From assembly GCA_031265595.1 (NCBI GenBank), contig JAISCM010000050.1, positions 1-5,298 on the forward strand: DNA of 5,298 nucleotides, in the 5' to 3' direction. Below the pieces are notes generated by a model that saw only the letters and a list, made by a program, of their open reading frames with translations, made no database searches and had not been told where the DNA came from. Below, piece by piece: positions 1 through 5,298 of this stretch. The stretch comes from Tannerellaceae bacterium (GTDB taxonomy: Bacteria > Bacteroidota > Bacteroidia > Bacteroidales > Tannerellaceae). A program made the position numbers and the translations under genes. Within the stretch, counting starts at the first letter, position 1; every line of letters starts with the position of its first letter.

Positions 1-1749
1 CCGGATTTAAGCCTGAAAGACAGCCGGATCTTTGATTTCTTCAAATACAGGAAGGCGCATCGCAAACTTCTTTTGGAAGTAGAATTGATCATTATCGACG
101 AAATATCTATGGTGCGGGCGGATACTATTGATTGCATCGACCGTATTTTACGGGTATTTTCCGGCAATATGCGTTTGCCTTTCGGAGGAAAACAACTTCT
201 TTTTGTAGGAGATATATTTCAATTGGAGCCTGTTGTTCCTTCCGATCAAAAAGAAATACTCAGTCTTTTTTATGCCAGCTCGTTTTTCTTTTCCGCCCGT
301 GTATTCAAAGAGATCAATCTGGTTCCGATAGAATTGCAAAAGGCGTATCGCCAGACCGACCCGGTATTTATCAATATATTAGACCGGATACGAAGCAATA
401 CGGCGCGCACGCAGGAGCTTGATATACTGAATGCCCGTTATTTCCCTTCCTTTTCGCCTAAAAACGAGGATATGTATATCACGCTGGCTACCCGGCGCGA
501 CCAGGTAGATTACATCAACGAAAAGAAGTTATCCGAACTACCCGGCGAAGAATATATCTGCGACGGCCTTATCGAAGGAGACTTCCCCGAATCATCTTTG
601 CCTACCCAGTTGCATCTGTCTATCAAAGAACAGGCGCAGGTTATCTTTATTGATAACGACCCGGATCGACGCTGGGTAAACGGAACAATCGGTATCATAT
701 CCGGAATTGACGAAGACGGCCATGTATTTGCCCTGCTGGAAAATGGAAAAGAATATTTGGTGGAGCCAACCTCCTGGCGGAATTATAAATATACATACAA
801 CGAGAAAGAGAAACGGATAGAAGAAGAGATCGTAGGCAGCTTCCAGCAATTACCGATCCGTTTGGCCTGGGCGATCACAGTTCATAAAAGCCAGGGATTG
901 ACGTTCAGCCGCGTAGTGGTGGATTTAACAGGAGGCGTGTTTGCCGGCGGGCAAACCTATGTGGCATTAAGCCGGTGTACTACCTTAGAGGGATTGGTAT
1001 TGAAAGGCAAAATAAGTACGCGGGATATTTTTATACGGAAAGAAATTGTTGCTTTCAGCCGGGAGTTTAATGATCAAAGGCTGATAGAAACGGCTTTACA
1101 GGATAGCGAAGCCGAACTGTTATACGCACAATCTATTTACGCATTCGACAGGGGAGACATAAAAGGAGCCGTGGAAAATTTCACTGCCGCCATAGGAAAA
1201 CGGAATAGCCTGGCAAACCCATTGGCGCAACGATTGATACGTTTCAAACTACAACGCATCAATACGCAACAGCAACAGATAAAGGACCTGCGCGACGAAC
1301 TGTATAAACAAAAAGAGATTCAAAAAGAATATGCCCGGGAATATTACCTTATGGGCAACGAATGTATAACAAAAGCAAAAGACTATAACGCCGCCATACG
1401 TAATTTTGATAAGGCCCTGAAGCTATGCCCCGATTTTACAGATGCCTGGATAAGAAAAGGGATCACTTTATTGGACTTAAAAGATGATTATGCGGCGCAG
1501 ACTTGTTTAAACGAAGCTGTAAGGTTGAGCCCTGTTTCTTTTAAAGCGCGCTACAACCGTGGTAAATGCCATATCCTGCTTAAATACTACGACGAAGCGG
1601 TAGCCGATCTGGAAAAGGCAACGACTATAAAACCGGAACATGCTTCTACACACGAGTATTTAGCCGAAGCCTATCGTTGCCTTGGCGAAAATGAATTGGC
1701 CCGGCATCATCAGGACATTGCCGGCAAACTGCGGGATAAGAAAAAGTAA
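1..1749 (+). CDS. PIF1/RecD-like superfamily 1 DNA helicase with C-terminal TPR repeats (5' partial)
   Basis: This is the C-terminal 582 residues of an ATP-dependent DNA helicase. The frame is open back to base 1, so the gene starts upstream; the TTG at 73 is internal and not a credible start. Visible residues 30-37 form the Walker B motif (IIIDEISM, D33/E34). Residues 69-77 carry motif III (VGDIFQLEP). AYRQ near 115-118 fits the motif IV region. HKSQG at 295-299 and YVALSR at 320-325 match motifs V and VI of PIF1/RecD-like enzymes. Walker A is outside the window. After the helicase core come a TPR-like helix pair (about 370-400), a Q/K/E-rich probable coiled coil (410-443) and about four TPR units (445-577). 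TPRs usually bind proteins, so a partner-recruiting tail is inferred. The stop is TAA, followed after 25 bp by the phosphodiesterase gene on the same strand. The helicase/TPR assignment is secure; the DNA substrate is unknown. Confidence 0.93.
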   Translation, partial: PDLSLKDSRIFDFFKYRKAHRKLLLEVELIIIDEISMVRADTIDCIDRILRVFSGNMRLPFGGKQLLFVGDIFQLEPVVPSDQKEILSLFYASSFFFSARVFKEINLVPIELQKAYRQTDPVFINILDRIRSNTARTQELDILNARYFPSFSPKNEDMYITLATRRDQVDYINEKKLSELPGEEYICDGLIEGDFPESSLPTQLHLSIKEQAQVIFIDNDPDRRWVNGTIGIISGIDEDGHVFALLENGKEYLVEPTSWRNYKYTYNEKEKRIEEEIVGSFQQLPIRLAWAITVHKSQGLTFSRVVVDLTGGVFAGGQTYVALSRCTTLEGLVLKGKISTRDIFIRKEIVAFSREFNDQRLIETALQDSEAELLYAQSIYAFDRGDIKGAVENFTAAIGKRNSLANPLAQRLIRFKLQRINTQQQQIKDLRDELYKQKEIQKEYAREYYLMGNECITKAKDYNAAIRNFDKALKLCPDFTDAWIRKGITLLDLKDDYAAQTCLNEAVRLSPVSFKARYNRGKCHILLKYYDEAVADLEKATTIKPEHASTHEYLAEAYRCLGENELARHHQDIAGKLRDKKK

Positions 1750-1774
1750 CTAACAACTTAAATAGTATTATTAT

Positions 1775-2983
1775 ATGTATAAAAGATTGATTTCATTCGG
1801 TATTTGTTCTTTGTTATTAGCTACCGGATGCGCTTCTGAAAAGGCGGCAGACGAATATGTGGTTGTTTTGTCCTTAGATGGATTCCGTTCCGATTATGTA
1901 GAGAAAGCCCATACGCCTACATTGGATTCACTGGCGAGGGTGGGTGTAAGATCTGCTTTTCGCCCGTCTTTTCCCAGTGTAACGTTTCCCAACCATTATA
2001 CGATGGCCACAGGGCTGCATCCCGATCACCACGGATTGGTAAACAACTTCTTTTATGCTTCCGACCTGGACAAAATTTACCGGATAGGCGATAACGAAGC
2101 CGTCACCAACCCCGACTTTTACGGAGGCGAGCCCATCTGGAATACAGCAGAAAAGCAAGGAGTAAAGGCCGGCGTATTCTTCTGGGTAGGGAGCGAAGCC
2201 CCCATACAAGGTATGTGGCCTTCCATACATAAATCGTACGATAAATCAGTGCCTTATACCAGCCGGGCAGACTCTGTTATCTCATGGCTGCAATTGCCCG
2301 AAGATACCCGTCCCCACCTCATTATGTGGTATATTGAAGAACCGGACGGCATCGGACATTATGCCACACCGGATTCGGCAGCTACTTACGCGATGGTGGA
2401 GAAGCTGGATAGCGTATTGAATTATTACTTCACGCAAGCCCGCAAACTGGAACACGTTAAAAAGATAAACTTTATCGTTCTCTCCGATCATGGCATGGCT
2501 ACTTACTATCCCGATACGTATGTAAACCTGAACGATTACCTCCCCCGGGATAGCTTCGATTACGTGTTCGACGGCGTCCCCACCTTATTATATCCTAAAA
2601 AAACATACACAGACAGCGCCATGGCTATCCTGCAACAAGTACCTCATATAGATGCCTATAAAAAAGAAGATATACCGGAAAGGTTAGTTTATGGCAAGAA
2701 CCCTCGCCTTGGCGATATAGTAGTAGTACCTCACATTGGGACATACGTACAGTTCCGCCCACAATCAAGCCCCCGCCTGGCCGCAGCCCACGGATATGAT
2801 AATCTTGCCCCCGAAATGGAAGCCATCTTCTATGCCGCAGGCCCCGCATTCAAAGAAAATGCAGAACTCCCCGTTATGCCCAACGTAAACCTATACCTCA
2901 TCATAGCCAAACTATTAGGATTAGAACCGGCTCCCAATGATGGAGACATAGAAGTAGTCAACCAATTATTCAAAGAGCAATAA
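1775..2983 (+). CDS. Nucleotide pyrophosphatase/phosphodiesterase family lipoprotein (alkaline phosphatase superfamily)
   Basis: Complete 402-residue exported enzyme. Residues 1-19 are a lipoprotein signal: basic MYKR, a hydrophobic core, then the lipobox ATGC with C19 as the lipidated cysteine, so the mature protein is membrane anchored. The rest matches the type I phosphodiesterase/NPP fold (PF01663). The two-metal site is visible: D35 (SLDGF), candidate nucleophile T70 in PSVTFPNHYT, N91 in GLVNN, D191 and H195 (EPDGIGH), D238 and H239 (LSDHGM), and H339 (AAHGYDN). All expected catalytic residues are present, so it should be active. NPP enzymes hydrolyse nucleotide or related phosphodiester bonds, but the substrate cannot be read from the sequence and phosphonate or lipid headgroups remain possible. 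The ATG at 1775 is chosen because it gives a correct signal peptide. No Shine-Dalgarno site or promoter is seen in the 25-bp gap, so read-through from the helicase gene is likely. It converges on the ATPase gene, with 21 bp between the stop codons. Confidence 0.95.
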   Translation: MYKRLISFGICSLLLATGCASEKAADEYVVVLSLDGFRSDYVEKAHTPTLDSLARVGVRSAFRPSFPSVTFPNHYTMATGLHPDHHGLVNNFFYASDLDKIYRIGDNEAVTNPDFYGGEPIWNTAEKQGVKAGVFFWVGSEAPIQGMWPSIHKSYDKSVPYTSRADSVISWLQLPEDTRPHLIMWYIEEPDGIGHYATPDSAATYAMVEKLDSVLNYYFTQARKLEHVKKINFIVLSDHGMATYYPDTYVNLNDYLPRDSFDYVFDGVPTLLYPKKTYTDSAMAILQQVPHIDAYKKEDIPERLVYGKNPRLGDIVVVPHIGTYVQFRPQSSPRLAAAHGYDNLAPEMEAIFYAAGPAFKENAELPVMPNVNLYLIIAKLLGLEPAPNDGDIEVVNQLFKEQ

Positions 2984-3004
2984 GAGCAGCCCCCAAACAG
3001 AAAG

Positions 3005-4351
3005 TTAGCGCGATAATTTACTGAGTATTTTGTCGAGTATGCCTACATAATAAAACGGTAAATTGATTAGTTTGAACTTTTTGCCCTTTTGCGTTGCAAC
3101 TTCGTCAATTGAAAACGGCTGCGACCAAACTCTTACGCCCATGTCGCACGGCGCTTCGTCCATAAACAAATGAAGGGAACGGAGGTGGGCATTATGCCCC
3201 GACTTTACCTCAATGGGAATAATTTTGCTGTCGTTTTGCAAAACAAAATCTACTTCTGCATCTGAATCTTTTTTGTTTCGCACCCAGAAATTACGCTGAT
3301 TTGAAACGCGGCTATCCAAAGCCAGTAGTTCTTGCGCAACAATCTGTTCGGCAATTTTCCCTCGCCATGCGTCTAAAATATCGGCAGCGCCAAACACCTC
3401 CTTTTGCATGTTTGCTGCATAATTGACCAAGCCACAATCAAGCCACAGCAATTTTGGCGAACGTTTCATGTCTTTTGCTATTGGCGCAAGGCAGTCGGTT
3501 GTAGGGTAGCAAAGTTCCAGGATAAAGGTTTTTTCCAAGGCATGAAAAGCCTCGCCCATTTCACGCGCTTTATAAGGCGAACCTGCAAAACCACCTAATG
3601 TTATACGTTCTGCAGCAAATTTCCACCCAAACTGCAAAATGTAGCGAATCGTTTGGCTCATCGTTTCGTTCCGGGCGTATTTCTCAACATCGTCACGATA
3701 GCCGGCCAGCAGGCTTTCATAAATGCTGTTCAACCCGACAAAGTTTTTGTTTGCAGCATAATCGGCAACCACTTCGGGCATTCCGCCAATGAGCGTGAAC
3801 GTGTTGAACAAATTCATTGTTTTGTCATGCAAGGCTTCGGGTATCTGGCAGTCGAGCAAGGCTTTTTCGAGTTGCTTCTCGCCAATAGCCCGCAGAAATT
3901 CGTTAAAAACACAGGGGCGGACAGCCAGGTATTCAACTCGCCCAACAGGAAACGAAACGTTTGTGTTTAATGCCGTTTCCAACAACGATCCTGCTGCAAT
4001 CACATACAAATCAGGTAATTTCGTCTCGTAAAAATAACGGAGTTTGGTAATGGCCGTTTTTGAATTTTGAATTTCATCAATAAACAGAAGTGTTTTGCCC
4101 CTCTTATATTCCCTGTTACAAAAAAGAAAGATTTCGGCCATAAGGTCATCCATTTCCTGTTCTTTTTCAAACAAAGCCATTGCGCTTGGCGTTTTTTCAA
4201 AATTCAAATAGAGATAATTCTCAAATTCTTTTGAGAAAGCCTCTACAAGCGTAGTTTTGCCAACCTGACGAGATCCTCTTAATATCAATGGCTTATGATT
4301 AAGCCTCATTACCCATTTTACCAACTCCTTACGAACATTTCTTTCAAACAT
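3005..4351 (-). CDS. AAA_14 / DUF4143 family ATP-binding protein with PD-(D/E)xK-like C-terminus
   Basis: Complete 448-residue protein of the COG1373 type (AAA_14, PF13173, followed by DUF4143, PF13635). Walker A is GSRQVGKT at residues 26-33, Walker B is LLFIDEIQ at 88-95, and the sensor-1 region AAGSLLE is at 119-125. The C-terminal part carries E366/D368 in AEVDFVL and E381/K383 in IPIEVKSG, the spacing of a PD-(D/E)xK nuclease-like core. Family members are common in bacteria and archaea, but their cellular role is not well established; nuclease activity here is inferred. The start ATG (complement of 4349-4351) gives the usual family opening, about 25 residues before Walker A, and lies 18 nt below a -7 promoter element. 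A three-copy 33-bp repeat sits directly upstream and may regulate it. No truncation or frameshift is seen. The gene is transcribed away from the repeat-rich interval and ends 21 bp from the converging phosphodiesterase stop, with no clear terminator between them. Confidence 0.93.
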   Translation of the reverse strand: MFERNVRKELVKWVMRLNHKPLILRGSRQVGKTTLVEAFSKEFENYLYLNFEKTPSAMALFEKEQEMDDLMAEIFLFCNREYKRGKTLLFIDEIQNSKTAITKLRYFYETKLPDLYVIAAGSLLETALNTNVSFPVGRVEYLAVRPCVFNEFLRAIGEKQLEKALLDCQIPEALHDKTMNLFNTFTLIGGMPEVVADYAANKNFVGLNSIYESLLAGYRDDVEKYARNETMSQTIRYILQFGWKFAAERITLGGFAGSPYKAREMGEAFHALEKTFILELCYPTTDCLAPIAKDMKRSPKLLWLDCGLVNYAANMQKEVFGAADILDAWRGKIAEQIVAQELLALDSRVSNQRNFWVRNKKDSDAEVDFVLQNDSKIIPIEVKSGHNAHLRSLHLFMDEAPCDMGVRVWSQPFSIDEVATQKGKKFKLINLPFYYVGILDKILSKLSR

Positions 4352-4369
4352 AGCCTTGAAATTTAACTA

Positions 4370-4377
4370 CAAAAGTA
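4370..4377 (-). promoter_or_regulatory. Bacteroidota-type -7 promoter element of the DUF4143 ATPase gene
   Basis: Read on the minus strand, the bases are TACTTTTG, an exact match to the Bacteroidota sigma-ABfr -7 consensus TAnnTTTG. It ends 18 nt before the ATPase ATG, implying a short leader of roughly a dozen bases. No good TTTG -33 box lies at the usual 19-21 nt distance. That position instead falls in the first copy of the CAAATCGGGGG repeat, which suggests either a weak promoter or one governed by a factor binding the repeat. An AAGG lies only 2 nt from the ATG, too close for a standard ribosome binding site. Confidence 0.6.
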
Positions 4378-4381
4378 CTAC

Positions 4382-4480
4382 TTTGTTTCAAATCGGGGGT
4401 AAAACATCAAAGATTTTGTTTCAAATCGGGGGCAAAACATTGAATATTTTGTTTCAAATCGGGGGCAAGCCAAGGAGATC
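4382..4480. repeat. Three tandem 33-bp repeats with CAAATCGGGGG(C/T)AA core
   Basis: The units occupy 4382-4414, 4415-4447 and 4448-4480 at an exact 33-bp pitch. All three begin TTTGTTTCAAATCGGGGG and then diverge. The 14-bp core is at 4389-4402, 4422-4435 and 4455-4468, with a fourth copy at 4801-4814, just beyond the stop of the DUF234 gene. Units 1 and 2 also share AAAACAT after the core; unit 3 passes instead into the 65-bp direct repeat. Thirty-three base pairs is close to three helical turns, so the cores lie on nearly the same face of the DNA. The first core overlaps the -33 region of the ATPase promoter, fitting an operator, although no regulator is identified. Confidence 0.9.
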
Positions 4481-4514
4481 ATTACTGATAACTGATAACA
4501 TCATCAGGGAATAA
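4450..4514. repeat. 65-bp direct repeat, left copy (duplicate of DUF234 gene 3' end)
   Basis: By hand alignment this stretch matches 4796-4860 at 60 of 65 positions, without gaps and offset by 346 bp. Similarity ends abruptly at 4514. Read on the minus strand, 4514 to 4482 encodes LFPDDVISYQ plus a TAA stop, against LLPDDVISYQ plus TAA at the real gene end. One difference there is synonymous (GTT for GTG) and one changes L to F. Upstream on the minus strand the frame meets a TGA within a few codons, so only the 3' tip of the gene is copied. It may be an attachment-site-like duplication or the remnant of a deleted paralogue. Confidence 0.88.
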
Positions 4515-4563
4515 GCCATTTCTTCATACAAAACTATTGAAAAGATCGCACCTGTTTCCTATT

Positions 4564-4709
4564 TTGGTCGTATCCTATTGATCGACTCACCCAGGTGGTA
4601 CAGGTGTCTCACCCGGGTGGTCCACCTGTCTCACCCGGGTGGTCCACCTGTACCACCCGGGTGAGACACCTGTACCACCCGGGTGAGACGATCAACAGGA
4701 TGCGACCAA
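4564..4709. repeat. 146-bp inverted repeat with 58-bp arms and 30-nt loop
   Basis: Arms 4564-4621 and 4652-4709 are reverse complements at 54 of 58 positions. The four mismatches (4571, 4577, 4585, 4593) all lie in the outer 30 bp, and the inner 28 bp pair perfectly. One mismatch would be a T-G wobble in a folded strand. The outer ends read TTGGTCG and CGACCAA. No target-site duplication is evident immediately outside, and there is no T-tract on either strand, so it is not a standard intrinsic terminator. It could extrude as a cruciform or fold in a transcript from the DUF234 gene. Confidence 0.95.
4588..4685. repeat. Five 10-bp palindromes (CACCCGGGTG) at 22-bp pitch
   Basis: CACCCGGGTG, a perfect 10-bp palindrome, occurs at 4610-4619, 4632-4641, 4654-4663 and 4676-4685. 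A one-base variant (CACCCAGGTG) occurs at 4588-4597. Every start is exactly 22 bp from the next. The 12-bp linkers are GTACAGGTGTCT, GTCCACCTGTCT, GTCCACCTGTAC and AGACACCTGTAC; the first and last are exact reverse complements. A 22-bp pitch is about two helical turns, which suits cooperative binding by a dimeric protein. No binding protein is known from the sequence. Confidence 0.95.
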
Positions 4710-4795
4710 GCGATTACTTATTCACCATCAATACAATAAAACGATGGGATGATTGTATGACTTTTGCCGGTGATCTCACGTATTGCTCTGCAACC

Positions 4796-4860
4796 TGTTC
4801 CAAATCGGGGGCAAGTCAATGAGATCATTACTGATAACTGATCACATCATCAGGGAGTAA
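4796..4860. repeat. 65-bp direct repeat, right copy (overlaps DUF234 gene 3' end)
   Basis: Partner of 4450-4514, matching at 60 of 65 positions. Its right half (4828-4860) is the last ten codons and TAA stop of the minus-strand DUF234 gene. Its left half is that gene's immediate downstream flank and includes the fourth CAAATCGGGGGCAA core at 4801-4814. The gene frame is intact here, so this is the original or functional copy. Together the two copies bound a 346-bp unit centred on the large inverted repeat. Confidence 0.88.
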
Positions 4861-5298
4861 TATGTTTTCGTGCGTACCAACAGGAAGGTTTTTAAGAAAC
4901 AGCTTCGTAATAATAGTATGGCCTTTGGCGAACGGAAGCTTTTCTGCTTTCTCTCTTAATTCCATCAATAAACGATCGCTGTTTTCTTTTGTAGTCCATT
5001 TGCACTCGCCTGCCAATAAATATTTTTTATCCAGAGACTCAGCCACAACATCCAATTCGATACGTTCGTCTTTAGAAATATTCCCCCACCAGCGATGTGC
5101 CATACCGTATGTTATGCCCTCTATTTCATTTCCCGAGATCGTTTCCCGGCAAAGCTTCTCCCAATAATCACCGGTATATGCAGAAAAGTGGTTGTCGAGA
5201 TTAGCCAATAGCGGAGATATCCGGCCAATCTCGATAAAAGAACGATCTGGTGCAATAAACCGGAAATAGAAATTCATAAACGGGTCGGCTATCTTGTA
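4828..5298 (-). CDS. DUF234-type AAA ATPase, C-terminal part (5' partial)
   Basis: C-terminal 156 residues of a gene that begins beyond the right edge. The frame stays open to base 5298, reading YKIADPF before the internal ATG at 5275-5277, so that ATG is not the start. The sequence matches the C-terminal DUF234 domain (PF03008) of archaeal-type AAA ATPases: KIADPFMNFYFRF at the domain start, then AHRWWG, IELDVVAES and AGECKW. Visible residues D83, E98 and K100 form a PD-(D/E)xK-like signature, so a nuclease-like fold is inferred. The ATP-binding half is not in the window. The gene ends PDDVISYQ-TAA inside the right 65-bp direct repeat. It lies on the same strand as the DUF4143 ATPase but is separated from it by 476 bp of repeats, so it is unlikely to be a simple operon partner. 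Its role in the cell is unknown. Confidence 0.88.
   Translation of the reverse strand, partial: YKIADPFMNFYFRFIAPDRSFIEIGRISPLLANLDNHFSAYTGDYWEKLCRETISGNEIEGITYGMAHRWWGNISKDERIELDVVAESLDKKYLLAGECKWTTKENSDRLLMELREKAEKLPFAKGHTIITKLFLKNLPVGTHENILLPDDVISYQ

Larger units (their letters stand above)
4352..4827. other. Repeat-dense 476-bp non-coding interval between two ATPase genes
   Basis: No convincing gene is present in this stretch. It contains the ATPase promoter, three 33-bp tandem repeats, the left copy of a 65-bp direct repeat, a 146-bp inverted repeat with a 22-bp-pitch palindrome array, and most of the right copy of the direct repeat. The spacers 4515-4563 and 4710-4795 show no recognisable gene, tRNA or promoter. 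The one + strand reading frame across the array (4595-4822) is a product of the repeats: it has low-complexity G/P/T-rich content and no family resemblance. Confidence 0.85.

Noticed and set aside
2984..3004. Terminator between the converging phosphodiesterase and ATPase genes
   Set aside because: The 21-bp gap holds no inverted repeat or T-run.
3653..3970. 105-residue + strand open frame inside the ATPase gene
   Set aside because: It is antisense to well-conserved ATPase coding sequence, and the translation has no recognisable domain.
4382..4480. Possible short CRISPR array
   Set aside because: The conserved part is 14-18 bp and the variable part about 15 bp, units 1 and 2 share part of the variable stretch, there are only three units, and no cas genes are visible.
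4383..4514. In-frame 11-codon peptide repeat (LFQIGGK...) on the + strand ending at TAA 4512-4514
   Set aside because: The 33-bp pitch keeps the frame open automatically. There is no ATG, the frame runs antisense into the ATPase start, and the 4450-4514/4796-4860 differences do not favour synonymous changes in this frame.
4564..4709. Intrinsic transcription terminator
   Set aside because: The stem is far longer than usual and neither strand has a T-run after it; the minus-strand exit is A-rich.
4595..4822. 75-residue + strand open frame across the palindrome array
   Set aside because: Its composition is dictated by the 22-bp repeats, no family is recognisable, and it runs into the 65-bp direct repeat antisense to the DUF234 gene end.
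4771..4827. 8-bp inverted pair TGATCTCA / TGAGATCA
   Set aside because: The arms are short with a 41-bp spacer, and one arm is part of the 65-bp direct repeat, so chance is a sufficient explanation.

Overview
The window most likely comes from a member of the Bacteroidota, probably Bacteroidales. The evidence is a perfect match to the Bacteroidota -7 promoter element (TAnnTTTG), A/T-rich leaders without clear Shine-Dalgarno sites, and the gene content: a PIF1/RecD-like helicase with a TPR tail, a lipoprotein phosphodiesterase, and DUF4143- and DUF234-type ATPases. The genus cannot be fixed from the sequence alone.

Left half (1-2983, + strand): the 3' part of a superfamily 1 PIF1/RecD-like helicase carrying C-terminal TPR repeats, whose Walker A region lies outside the window. 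It is followed after 25 bp by a complete lipoprotein of the nucleotide pyrophosphatase/phosphodiesterase (NPP) branch of the alkaline phosphatase superfamily, with all expected metal ligands and the nucleophile. The two are probably co-transcribed. Both look intact and ordinary.

Right half (2984-5298, - strand): a complete AAA_14 + DUF4143 ATPase converges on the phosphodiesterase. At the right edge is the C-terminal part of a second ATPase type, with a DUF234 nuclease-like domain. Both ATPases end in a PD-(D/E)xK-like motif, but their cellular roles are not well established.

The most unusual part is the 476-bp non-coding interval between these ATPases (4352-4827). From left to right it holds: a Bacteroidota-type promoter for the DUF4143 ATPase; three 33-bp tandem repeats built around CAAATCGGGGG(C/T)AA, the first overlapping the expected -33 region; a 65-bp direct repeat that copies the last ten codons, stop and downstream flank of the DUF234 gene; a 146-bp inverted repeat with 58-bp arms, containing five 10-bp palindromes (CACCCGGGTG or one-base variant) at an exact 22-bp pitch; and the second copy of the 65-bp direct repeat, overlapping the real 3' end of the DUF234 gene. 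The layout resembles a 346-bp non-coding unit inserted at, or duplicated with, the 3' end of a gene. No protein-coding mobile element, RNA gene or CRISPR array was recognised.
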